From positions 434,001 to 498,000 of the forward strand of contig NZ_JAUQOM010000001.1 of assembly GCF_030580935.1 (NCBI RefSeq): a stretch of DNA of 64,000 bases, written 5' to 3'. Within the stretch, counting starts at the first letter, position 1; each line of letters opens with the position of its first letter. Made by a program: the position numbers and the translations under genes. Below the pieces are notes generated by a model that was not told where the DNA came from, ran no database searches, and saw nothing but the letters and a program-made list of their open reading frames with translations. Positions 12,539 through 23,903 of this stretch are shown piece after piece. Source of the stretch: Sphingobium cyanobacteriorum (GTDB lineage Bacteria; Pseudomonadota; Alphaproteobacteria; Sphingomonadales; Sphingomonadaceae).

Positions 12539-12997
12539 ATGGCCCTGCCCAGCCTCTTTCAATACCTTGTTGAGAAAGACCGCTGGGTAGTCATTCGCGA
12601 ATTCGAGCAGGGAATGTACCGGGATTACGTCATCGCCAATCATGCGATGCAATTCCACCATTCCATTGCAAAGGATACGGATTGGACTTCTTTTGTGAGA
12701 ACTGCGGGTAGCAAAGGTGGTGGTTTCGGTCGACTTGCAGATCCTTGCAATTTGGCCAAGCGCATGGGGCATCATACTGATGACCCTTTCGAAGCTTTCC
12801 AAGTAATTTCAGCAATGCCAGAAATAGCTCTGCGTGAACTTTCCGCGTGGAGACTTCGAAAGCTCATCGTCGAACCGCTCCTTCTTATACCTTCTCTTCC
12901 GTTTCTTATACTTGCAGTTTTGCCCTGGATTAGAGAACCGTCTCTTCAAGTTGTTGGCTGGTGGGCTGACGGTCCCGTCAAAAGATTGATCGACTAA
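12539..12997 (+). CDS. Unrecognised 152-residue protein inserted between rpoB and rpoC
   Basis: I do not recognise a family. The frame opens 6 nt after the rpoB stop and closes 33 nt before rpoC, so it must be co-transcribed with both. Codon use is clearly unlike its neighbours: many A/T-ending codons (AAA, CTT, ATA) against the GC3-rich rpoB and rpoC. The N-terminal two thirds is polar with many His and aromatic residues (NHAMQFHHSIAKDTDW); residues about 112-132 (VEPLLLIPSLPFLILAVLPW) are one hydrophobic segment, so it is possibly membrane-associated. In most bacteria rpoB and rpoC are adjacent; a gene here implies a fairly recent insertion that kept the operon intact. Confidence 0.7.
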   Translation: MALPSLFQYLVEKDRWVVIREFEQGMYRDYVIANHAMQFHHSIAKDTDWTSFVRTAGSKGGGFGRLADPCNLAKRMGHHTDDPFEAFQVISAMPEIALRELSAWRLRKLIVEPLLLIPSLPFLILAVLPWIREPSLQVVGWWADGPVKRLID

Positions 12998-13030
12998 GCA
13001 CGCCAGCGCGACAAAAATGAGGTTAAATCG

Positions 13031-17287
<4,257 letters not shown>

Positions 17288-17298
17288 CCCCTTACAAG

Positions 17299-17336
17299 CA
17301 TGGGCGCCGCCGCCTATATAGGCAGCGGCTCCCATG
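17299..17336. repeat. 19+19 nt near-perfect palindrome after rpoC
   Basis: Arms 17299-17317 and 17318-17336 pair at 17 of 19 positions with no spacer (centre CTATATAG). It sits 11 nt after the rpoC stop, before the terminator. It may stabilise the 3' end of the rpoBC transcript or act as a protein-binding site; function unknown. Confidence 0.7.
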
Positions 17337-17367
17337 CCCGTCGCGCCCGCAAAGGTGCTGACGATAT

Positions 17368-17407
17368 GCCCGCCGGATGCGCAAAGCGCCCGGCGGGCTT
17401 TCTTTTT
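17368..17407 (+). terminator. Rho-independent terminator of the rpoBC operon
   Basis: Stem GCCCGCCGG (17368-17376) with CCGGCGGGC (17390-17398), perfect over 9 bp, followed by TTTCTTTTT. It separates rpoC from tRNA-Gln. Confidence 0.92.
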
Positions 17408-17509
17408 CATGATGCCGGAAAAGTGCGACAAACAGTGGCACAAGGCGCTTGACGAGGGATGATTCCCCGCCTATCTGCGGCCTCCCAGGCGCGCTGCGCC
17501 AAGGATTGA

Positions 17510-17583
17510 TGCCCGATCCTCTAATGGTAAGAGAGCGGACTCTGACTCCGTCAATCAAGGTTCGAGTCCTTGTCGGGCATCCA
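17510..17583 (+). tRNA. tRNA-Gln (anticodon CUG)
   Basis: A complete cloverleaf: acceptor TGCCCGA (17510-17516) with TCGGGCA (17573-17579), D arm CTCT/AGAG, anticodon stem GCGGA/TCCGT with loop CTCTGAC and anticodon CTG at 17542-17544, T arm CAAGG/CCTTG with loop TTCGAGT, and an encoded CCA at 17581-17583. Reads CAG codons. Confidence 0.96.
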
Positions 17584-17966
17584 CTCAACCCTATAGAAAT
17601 CAGCGACTTCTGTTGAGCGACACGGTCACTCGTGGCCAGTTTCATGCTGTATTTGAATTTCGCGTTTTTCCGCCGTTTTTCGAGCATTTCTGCGCGTTCC
17701 CGGTCACTCCATGCAACATGGATGCGACATGAAAAGCCACCGCTTGCCCCCCTAAAACCGGCCAGGGAGAAGTCGCGATTCCTCGCCGAAGGAGTTGCGC
17801 AGGCCCATGGGGCGTCGATGCGGCCTCTGGCCCTTCACCTGCGGATGGACGCTCCTCTTGGAAAGGATATGTCGCCGCTATTAACCCATCTGAACCCGGC
17901 GCACGGCGGCACATATTCGCAATGCAGAGAGGGTAATGCAGAATGCGTGGCCCCTGCCAAATACCG
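17584..17966. other. Gap downstream of tRNA-Gln
   Basis: 383 bases with no gene I can support. Both strands have open frames but none shows a family motif, a start with ribosome binding site or coding-like composition. The 3' ends of tRNA genes are common integration sites; I looked for an integrase gene or a duplicated tRNA end here and found neither. Confidence 0.5.
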
Positions 17967-19043
17967 TCAGAACAACCTGTAGCTGATCGACAGGCCAGCG
18001 CCATAACGCGCGCTGTTCTGGTTCGTGCCGACCAGGCCGTAAGCGGTCATGTTCCATCGCGGCGACAAACGGATGCTTGTCCAGCCAGTGACTTCACTCG
18101 ATGGCGTACGGCCGGCAAATGTCGATTGCTGCCAGTCATAATCCGCGCCCAGGCTGATCCCCTTTGCCGCACTCAGGCTGAAACCGCCGCCAGCGCCCCA
18201 GGTCGACCGGATCGTCGAGCCATCCGGCTTGCCAGCAAATTTGCGGCGTCCGTGCAGGTAAAAGCTGAACTTCCCGATATCCTTCACCAGGTCCGCCGCG
18301 ATCGTGACATCGACCTTCTTCGTGCCCAGGCGCTTCCGGCGGGACGCTGTGGGAAGCTTCACGCGGGCTGTCGGTTCGAAATAGAAATCGCCGCCGAGAT
18401 CGAAACTATAGGTCGCGGCCACGTTGACATCGCCAAAGCCGCTCCTGCGCTGCATTGCGGACGCGATCGTTCCAACAGGCGTCGTCCCGCCCCCCGTACC
18501 GCCGGTTCCAGCGCCATCGCCATCATCATCGTCATCGGAGCCATTGTCATCGGAGCCGCCGCCACCGCTGCCGCTATTGCCCAGGCCGCCCTTGTCGTCG
18601 ATGACCGCACCGTCATCCTCATCCTCGACCTCGATGTCGCTGCCGGACGAACCGCCGCCATTGGAACCGCTTGCCCCGCCTGATCCTCCAGACTGCGCGC
18701 CATTATTGGTCTTGTCGCGCCCTTCCGGTGTCTGAAGCAAGGATGCCGGCCCCTCGACCCGGACCCAGGGCACCGAAACGCGCAGCTTGAGGCCGCCCCG
18801 CTTGTAGGTCACTGCGACAGGCGCTGAATAGACTTTCGTATCCTGCGTATCGCCATAGTCGCCGGTCGAGAAGTTCAGTCCCGTCGAAAGACGCAAGCTT
18901 GAACTTATGGTGCCGGCTTTCTGTTGCGTGACCGGCAGGCTGCCGGGATCGGACGGGGCAGCGTCCCGCGCTGCCACCTGTGCCGGTAATGCGCCGACAC
19001 ATATGAAAGCCGCCGTCGCTCCCCAATAACGAAAATATGCCAT
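17967..19043 (-). CDS. Secreted outer-membrane beta-barrel-like protein with Gly/Ser/Asp-rich insert
   Basis: 358 residues from the ATG at 19043, behind a G-rich Shine-Dalgarno. A signal peptide (WGATAAFICVGALPAQVAA) is followed by alternating amphipathic strands and the protein ends in ISYRLF, with the terminal Phe typical of outer membrane barrels. Residues about 112-190 are a low-complexity insert of Gly, Ser and long Asp/Glu runs that interrupts the barrel pattern and would be a surface loop; its Asp/Gly content could bind calcium. Family not recognised (resembles porin-like or phenol-degradation MetA-type barrels). Last gene on this side of the ECF cluster; a degenerate cluster-type promoter (GGATC-N16-TGTT, 19134 to 19110) lies upstream. 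Confidence 0.75.
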   Translation of the reverse strand: MAYFRYWGATAAFICVGALPAQVAARDAAPSDPGSLPVTQQKAGTISSSLRLSTGLNFSTGDYGDTQDTKVYSAPVAVTYKRGGLKLRVSVPWVRVEGPASLLQTPEGRDKTNNGAQSGGSGGASGSNGGGSSGSDIEVEDEDDGAVIDDKGGLGNSGSGGGGSDDNGSDDDDDGDGAGTGGTGGGTTPVGTIASAMQRRSGFGDVNVAATYSFDLGGDFYFEPTARVKLPTASRRKRLGTKKVDVTIAADLVKDIGKFSFYLHGRRKFAGKPDGSTIRSTWGAGGGFSLSAAKGISLGADYDWQQSTFAGRTPSSEVTGWTSIRLSPRWNMTAYGLVGTNQNSARYGAGLSISYRLF

Positions 19044-19167
19044 GATATTCCCCCCCGGACTGGACTTTGTAACGCCGATACACAGTTGGCAATGTTGATT
19101 TACAGGACAAACAGCCCCGACCGGGTTGCGATCCCTGTCGAGGCTGCCGCCTGATCCCTCTATCCTG

Positions 19168-19461
19168 TCAGATTTTGGGATCATCCGCGCCACGACCACG
19201 GCGACCGCCCAGGGTGTCGTCAGCGCCGCGGCCACGGCGGCCGGAAGCGGTGGTGTCATCGGCCCCGCGGCCAGCTTTGGCCACGACATCGTCTGCGCCG
19301 CGTCCGCCACGGATATGGCCGACCGGATCGTCAGCGCCGCGCCCGCCACGCACATGGCCGACCGGATCATCGGCACCACGACGCGCCATCGCCACGCCGG
19401 AAGTCGCCAACATCGCCACAGCAGAACCGGCAACGATCAAGGTCTTGTAAAACTGCGTCAT
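19168..19461 (-). CDS. Small secreted RGADD-repeat protein
   Basis: 97 residues. A clear signal peptide (KTLIVAGSAVAMLATSGVAMA) is followed by six copies of RGADD, separated by 3-8 residue spacers rich in Gly and Arg (PVGHVRGG, PVGHIRGG, VVAKAG, TTASGRRG, TLGGRRG, PKI). The mature part is almost only this repeat, so it is probably unstructured or ion-dependent in fold. Arg pairs or Arg-Gly-Gly-Arg between units could be protease sites. No family recognised. It has its own GGAATA-N15-CGTT promoter (19534 to 19510) of the same type as the sigma operon and the subtilase, so it is probably part of the same regulon. Confidence 0.82.
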   Translation of the reverse strand: MTQFYKTLIVAGSAVAMLATSGVAMARRGADDPVGHVRGGRGADDPVGHIRGGRGADDVVAKAGRGADDTTASGRRGRGADDTLGGRRGRGADDPKI

Positions 19462-19509
19462 TTCAAACTCTCCCGCATCGACTACATCCTGTCATCAGGA
19501 CAAATGGAC

Positions 19510-19534
19510 AACGGGACGGCTGGAGACTTATTCC
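19510..19534 (-). promoter_or_regulatory. ECF-type promoter of the RGADD-repeat gene
   Basis: Minus strand: GGAAT (19534-19530), 16-nt spacer, CGTT (19513-19510), followed by GTCC. It lies 48 nt upstream of the ATG at 19461. Shares GGAATA, spacing and CGTTGTC with the sites at 20903 and 22477. Confidence 0.78.
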
Positions 19535-19546
19535 CCAGCATCGAAA

Positions 19547-20290
19547 TTATTTTCCGATTTTTTTCCATTCAGTCGAAAGCAGCATGTCTTCTTCCTCTTT
19601 GCCGAGCGGATCGGACATGCCCAGCCGGGTGTAGGCCGCGTCGAGGGCCGAACTGTCCTTTCCGCCGGCCGTGCGGATCTGGTCGGGCGCGTCCTGCGCC
19701 GCAGGCGCGTTGATGAAGGCTTCGAGCGTCCAGTGCCGCGCGTCGCGGCAGGCGATCCCTGTTCCCGCCGATTGCCCGCCGTTGCGGACAAATTCCCGGC
19801 AGTAGCGGCCATCTGCAGCTATCGCGGTCAGTTGTGGCGTGATGGTTTGTCCCTTGCCCAGATCGCCGGGCTGACCGGAAGGAAGATCATCCAGCATCGC
19901 GACGACGGCTGGTTCCATGTCATTGCCCGTCATGCCTGGCAGGACAACCAGCAGGAAGGCCGCCGCGGCGGCGGCGGCCGCGCCCAATGCCGGCCACTGC
20001 CAGCGCCGCCAGCCCGGCCTATTGTCGTTGCTGGCGACGATGCCTGGCGTCGCCGTTGCAGATGCCGTGGCGATCGCGGCCTGAACCGATGCGGTCAGGG
20101 ACGTGGGAACAGGCTCGTCGAACGCCTGCCGCAGCAAGGCGTCATTGGCCGTGAAGCGTTCGGCGCGCTGCGCCAGTTCCGGTCGCGTTTCCAGTTCCTG
20201 TTCGAACGCGGCCATCTGCACCTCGTCCATCGCGCCATCCAGATAGGCCATCAACCGATCATCGTCTGTCGTCCAATCACCCATTTCCAT
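19547..20290 (-). CDS. Anti-sigma factor, single-pass membrane protein
   Basis: 247 residues from the ATG at 20290 (245 from the ATG at 20284); either start overlaps the end of the sigma gene, so the two are coupled. The N-terminal part (DRLMAYLDGAMDEVQMAAFE) is the short helical zinc-less anti-sigma type seen in FecR/RskA-like regulators. One membrane segment at about residues 98-118 (WPALGAAAAAAAAFLLVVLP) leaves a periplasmic C-terminal domain of about 125 residues. It should hold the neighbouring ECF sigma factor at the membrane until an envelope signal releases it. Confidence 0.85.
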   Translation of the reverse strand: MEMGDWTTDDDRLMAYLDGAMDEVQMAAFEQELETRPELAQRAERFTANDALLRQAFDEPVPTSLTASVQAAIATASATATPGIVASNDNRPGWRRWQWPALGAAAAAAAAFLLVVLPGMTGNDMEPAVVAMLDDLPSGQPGDLGKGQTITPQLTAIAADGRYCREFVRNGGQSAGTGIACRDARHWTLEAFINAPAAQDAPDQIRTAGGKDSSALDAAYTRLGMSDPLGKEEEDMLLSTEWKKIGK

Positions 20291-20801
20291 CGGTTCCGTT
20301 CACATAGGCATCGATAGCGCGCCGCGCGCGCGCAAGGCGGCTCATCACCGTCCCGATCGGAATGTCCAATAGGCCTGCGGCCTCGCCATAGCTTTTGCCA
20401 TCGAACACGACGAGCGCCATCAGCGCACGCTGGTCGTCGGGCAGCCGGGCGATCGCCGCGCGCGCCCGCTCAAGCGCGGACCGCTGTTCGACGATGCGAA
20501 CACCGTCATCACCCTTGACCGACGCCATTTCATCCACATCGATTTCCTGCCCGCGCGTTTTCACGCGTCGCGCGCGATCGACATGCAGATTCTGGGCGAT
20601 GCGGTACATCCAACTGTCCAGCCGTGTGCCAGGATCGAACAGATGCCGGCGCGACAGCGCGCGTTCCACTGTCGCTTGGCACAGATCGTCGCCGCCATCC
20701 CTGGACCTTGCCATCACCACACAAAATCTCCGCAGTCGCGGGAGCAGCGCCACGATCTGATCGTTCAGATCAGGCGGCGCATCGTCCCTGCGTGCCATCA
20801 T
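20277..20801 (-). CDS. ECF-family RNA polymerase sigma factor
   Basis: 174 residues, the usual ECF length. Region 2 at about residues 15-80 (DDLCQATVERAL, TRLDSWMYRIAQN) and region 4 at about 115-165 (LPDDQRALMALVVFDGKSYG, IGTVMSRLARARRAI). First gene of an operon with its anti-sigma factor. Its own upstream region has the GGAATA-N15-CGTT site also seen before the subtilase, the repeat protein and the 54-residue peptide, implying positive autoregulation. Two ATGs are adjacent at the start (20801, 20798). Confidence 0.93.
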   Translation of the reverse strand: MMARRDDAPPDLNDQIVALLPRLRRFCVVMARSRDGGDDLCQATVERALSRRHLFDPGTRLDSWMYRIAQNLHVDRARRVKTRGQEIDVDEMASVKGDDGVRIVEQRSALERARAAIARLPDDQRALMALVVFDGKSYGEAAGLLDIPIGTVMSRLARARRAIDAYVNGTDGNG

Positions 20802-20817
20802 CTATCCACTCCCCCTC

Positions 20818-20842
20818 AACGGTTCAGGCCGATCTTTATTCC
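20818..20842 (-). promoter_or_regulatory. ECF-type promoter of the sigma/anti-sigma operon
   Basis: Minus strand: GGAAT (20842-20838), 16-nt spacer, CGTT (20821-20818), followed by GAG. The start codon at 20801 follows closely (16 nt), so the leader is very short. Probable autoregulatory promoter. Confidence 0.78.
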
Positions 20843-20902
20843 CGTAGCGTGAAGAATCCGCACAAGCCCCGATGGCTTGTTTATCGACAGAATGCGTGAC
20901 CG

Positions 20903-20927
20903 GGAATAAGCTTCGCACATCTGCGTT
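20903..20927 (+). promoter_or_regulatory. ECF-type promoter of the subtilase gene
   Basis: Plus strand: GGAAT (20903-20907), 16-nt spacer, CGTT (20924-20927), followed by GTC. It is 36 nt upstream of the ATG at 20964, and divergent from the sigma-operon promoter 60 nt away. Confidence 0.8.
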
Positions 20928-20963
20928 GTCGTCGGGATGACAGGCGGATGAAAGAAGAGGGCG

Positions 20964-22448
20964 ATGCATTCCCATAGACAAGGATGGCCTCTCAAGGCAG
21001 CCCTGGCCGGGGCGATCCTGATCGGCATCGCGCCGGTCGGCGGCAGTTTCGCCAAGGATGGGCGGGACGGCGAAGCCGCTGCGGATCGGGCGGACAAGGC
21101 TTTGGAAAAGGCAGCCCGTGATGCATCGCGCGCGGAAGAGCGCGCCGCGCGAGAGCAGTCGCGCTATATGGATGAGCGTGCCAGGATCATGGATCGCGCA
21201 GTGCGAGAGCCGGTCAAGGCGCAGGAAGACCTCGCAAAACTGGACGCTGACAGGTCGAAGGACCAGGCGAAGGCGGCCGAAGATGCCGCCAAGGACAGTG
21301 CCGATCTCGCCAAAGACCTCGCCAAGGCGCAGGAGGATGCGGCAAGGGCGGCCCTTGACAGTGCGCAGGATGCAGCCGACGACGATCAACTGCTGGGCGA
21401 CAGCCGCGACATGCGCGACCTTGGCGAGGCGGAAAGTCCTGAGTTCGATGAACGTGGCTTTCCCGTCCGGCGGGGTGAGATCGTCGCGCTCGACCTGAAA
21501 GTGGGGAGCCGCCAGCCCCTCGAACAGGCCGGCTTCACGATATTGGGGGGCGAGCATCTGTCCGCCATCGGTGGCGATGTCACACGGCTGGCCGTGCCGG
21601 AAGGCGTCAGTGTCGGCAATGCCTTGCGCCGGGTTCGGGAGATCGACCCTGACGGCACGTTCGATTACAGCCATTATTACGGACTGCAGATCACCCCGTC
21701 AGGCTCTGGCGGACGGCGCGCCACGGGCAGTCTGACCCGCCATGCGGGCAAGCTGACCATCGGCATGATCGATACGGCCGTCATGGACCATGCGGCCTTG
21801 CGCGGCGCCACGCTGACCGTTCACGATTTCGGCGGTTCGCCGGATACGGCGCCTGTCGAGCATGGGACGGCGATCGCATCCCTGCTGGTAAATGACGGGG
21901 CCAGCCAGCTTTACGTGGCCAATATATTCCGCGGCGGCGCCGACCGTCCTTACACCTCCGCCGAGTCACTCGTTCGGGCGCTGGAATGGATGGTCGCCAA
22001 CCATGTGCCGGTGGTCAATATCAGCCTTGCCGGGCCGCCAAATGCGATCCTTGACCGGCTGGTCGAACGGACGATCGCGAAGGGTACGCTGATTGTGGCG
22101 GCGGCGGGGAATGGCGGACCATCCGCGCCGCCAGCCTATCCCGCGGCCGTTCGCCCCGTCGTCGCCGTGACGGCAGTGGATGGACGAATGCGCGTCTATC
22201 GCTACGCCAATCAGGGCCGCTACATCATGGTGGCGTCCAACGGCGTCGATGAACCGGCGGCACAGGCGAAGGGCGGGATCGGCCGATTTTCGGGCACCAG
22301 CTTTGCCACGCCCCATGTCACGGCATGGATGGCGCGCTGCCTTCAGGGGCATGATGGCGCGACCTGCATCAGTCGTCTGCGCGAAAGCGCGCGCGATCTG
22401 GGACAGCCGGGTTTCGACAGGGTCTATGGTTTTGGCTATGTGAAATAG
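20964..22448 (+). CDS. Secreted S8-family (subtilisin-like) serine protease with charged coiled-coil prodomain
   Basis: 494 residues. Signal peptide (LKAALAGAILIGIAPVGGSFA), then about 110 residues of Ala/Lys/Glu/Asp-rich sequence (residues 31-142) that should form a long helix or coiled coil, then a propeptide-like region and the S8 domain from about 262. Catalytic triad seen: Asp270 (IGMIDTAV), His300 (VEHGTAIASLL), Ser446 (FSGTSFATPHVTAW); oxyanion Asn383 (AAAGNGGPS). There is no autotransporter barrel, so the enzyme is periplasmic or released. Divergent from the ECF sigma operon and preceded by the same promoter type, so probably a regulon member; it could process the co-regulated small secreted proteins, which is an inference. 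Confidence 0.92.
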   Translation: MHSHRQGWPLKAALAGAILIGIAPVGGSFAKDGRDGEAAADRADKALEKAARDASRAEERAAREQSRYMDERARIMDRAVREPVKAQEDLAKLDADRSKDQAKAAEDAAKDSADLAKDLAKAQEDAARAALDSAQDAADDDQLLGDSRDMRDLGEAESPEFDERGFPVRRGEIVALDLKVGSRQPLEQAGFTILGGEHLSAIGGDVTRLAVPEGVSVGNALRRVREIDPDGTFDYSHYYGLQITPSGSGGRRATGSLTRHAGKLTIGMIDTAVMDHAALRGATLTVHDFGGSPDTAPVEHGTAIASLLVNDGASQLYVANIFRGGADRPYTSAESLVRALEWMVANHVPVVNISLAGPPNAILDRLVERTIAKGTLIVAAAGNGGPSAPPAYPAAVRPVVAVTAVDGRMRVYRYANQGRYIMVASNGVDEPAAQAKGGIGRFSGTSFATPHVTAWMARCLQGHDGATCISRLRESARDLGQPGFDRVYGFGYVK

Positions 22449-22476
22449 ATTGGATCGAGAAAAATATTCCGGCTGC

Positions 22477-22501
22477 GGAATAGGCCTGGGCGTAACCCGT
22501 T
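22477..22501 (+). promoter_or_regulatory. ECF-type promoter of the 54-residue peptide gene
   Basis: Plus strand: GGAAT (22477-22481), 16-nt spacer, CGTT (22498-22501), followed by GTCCTC. It lies 58 nt upstream of the ATG at 22560, just after the subtilase stop codon. Confidence 0.75.
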
Positions 22502-22559
22502 GTCCTCAGGCACAGGGCGGGATGATCCCGCATCTGGCATCAGCAAGGGTTCAAGCACC

Positions 22560-22724
22560 ATGAAGAAAATCTGCACCGCCGCCGTGATGGCCGCCATTGC
22601 GCTCACGGCAAATCTGTCCGTCGTGTCGGTCGCCAATGCCGGCGAAGGCCATTGGTCCATCGGCAAGGGCATCCAGTGCCGTCTGGTTGGCTTCCGCGTG
22701 GTATGTGGCAAGACCCGGCCGTAA
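22560..22724 (+). CDS. Small secreted cationic peptide with two cysteines
   Basis: 54 residues. Signal peptide MKKICTAAVMAAIALTANLS ending near SVANA, leaving a mature part of about 27 residues (starting GEGHWSIGKG) with a net positive charge and two Cys separated by eight residues (CRLVGFRVVC). A disulfide in the periplasm would close a basic hairpin loop. The start at 22560 is chosen because it gives a perfect signal peptide, whereas the frame extends to 22500 without one. It has its own copy of the cluster promoter. Family not recognised. Confidence 0.72.
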   Translation: MKKICTAAVMAAIALTANLSVVSVANAGEGHWSIGKGIQCRLVGFRVVCGKTRP

Positions 22725-23376
22725 TTCCTGTCGGGTGCTGTCCGAATACGAACGGCACCCGATTATTCCGATCAAGCATATGAACAGCCTGACATGCACT
22801 CTTGATCCACCATGACAGTTAAACGGAAAAAGGCAGACCTTTAAAACCGGGCATGGAAATTGGCCGGGGGTGATATCAAAGAGTAGCGATGCAAAAGCGT
22901 GCGACAGAAGCTATCTTAATAGCTCAAGCGCAAACCTCATATTGGCCAATAAGCCGATGGCTGCCCATGAGGGCACTGATCGCCAAGGTCGCGCGACATG
23001 CCATTCGTCATCCGATTAGCAGAAGCCCTTGGCTTCCGCGCGTCGAAGCCGCCCCAGATTTGGGTCATGGCGCTGCGGTTCTGCGGAGCGCTTGCCATGT
23101 TCAAATCGACCGTCACCGGGCCGTCATCCCTCCATTCCCGCGCGCTTGAGCGCCAGTTGCGGCCAGTCATGATGCCGGGCGCATGGCGAAAGAACGCATC
23201 CAGAATGCCATGTCGCGCGCAGGCCCTGGACGGTCGGGTCGGGCGATCGATGCCACCTCTGACCAGGACAAGGGGGGCAAGCTCCACCGATCGTCGGCCA
23301 ACGAGGTGATGGCCGGAAATCAGCCGAGCAATCGGGAAATCGCAACCGACAGAGCCAGCATAGCCGCGACCATGCC
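22725..23376. other. Long gap without recognisable genes
   Basis: 652 bases. Short open frames exist on both strands (for example 22937-23287 minus and 22889-23149 plus) but none has a family motif, a good ribosome binding site or coding-like composition. The stretch 22740-22960 is AT-richer than its surroundings. It may hold decayed coding sequence; I see nothing I can name. Confidence 0.5.
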
Positions 23377-23856
23377 TCAGGCGCCGATCAGGATGAGCAT
23401 GGCGAGCAGCAATGTGGCAAGCAGGATCGCCTTCATGCGGATATGGGCGGACATGCGCGGTTCGGTTGCCGGCGCGGGCGGTGCCTTAGCCACGGCAGGC
23501 TGGATGGTCCTGGCCGGAAATGCGCCGCTGACAACGGTGCCGGCCTGTTGCGTCCGGGCGAACTCCTCGGCCGAGAGGGGCGCGTCGAAATGGCAGCCCG
23601 CCCGGCTTTCTTCTATCCAGATGACCCGTGCAAGGCGCGCGCCGACACCGGCCAGGCCGATCAGGATCGCTTCGCCCCGCGCCATGTCGGGCACCCCGGC
23701 AATGCGGCAGCCGGTGATCGAGACATCTTCCAGCAGGACATCGACCGGCACGCCGTCATCGGCGCGCAGGGTCGAGGGCCGATGCACGTCCTGCCGCCGG
23801 GCGGCGCGATAAAATCGATGCAATTGCGTGCGGTAAGGGCCAGTCATGTCGGGCAT
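23377..23856 (-). CDS. PilZ-domain protein with C-terminal membrane segment
   Basis: 159 residues (156 from the ATG at 23847). Residues about 15-95 look like a PilZ domain: an Arg-rich start (YRAARRQDVHRP) and the DVSITGCRIAG segment that corresponds to the D/NxSxxG part of the c-di-GMP-binding site. A Pro/Ala linker leads to a terminal hydrophobic helix (MKAILLATLLLAMLILIGA), so the domain is tethered by its C-terminus to the inner membrane. Possible c-di-GMP sensor; ligand binding is not certain because sphingomonad PilZ proteins vary in the Arg motif. Confidence 0.72.
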   Translation of the reverse strand: MPDMTGPYRTQLHRFYRAARRQDVHRPSTLRADDGVPVDVLLEDVSITGCRIAGVPDMARGEAILIGLAGVGARLARVIWIEESRAGCHFDAPLSAEEFARTQQAGTVVSGAFPARTIQPAVAKAPPAPATEPRMSAHIRMKAILLATLLLAMLILIGA

Positions 23857-23903
23857 GACTGTGGCAGTGCATCCTTAAGGTCGCATAAACATGGGTGGGC
23901 GGT

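Noticed and set aside
17584..17966. Possible integrase remnant next to tRNA-Gln
   Set aside because: A minus-strand frame here reads through the tRNA and has no tyrosine-recombinase motifs; no duplicated tRNA end was seen.
19126..19713. 195-codon plus-strand frame over the RGADD gene
   Set aside because: The minus-strand frame has a perfect signal peptide, a regular repeat and a promoter; the plus frame is its mirror.
22889..23287. Overlapping short frames on both strands in the 22.7-23.4 kb gap
   Set aside because: No start with ribosome site, no motif, and composition not coding-like.
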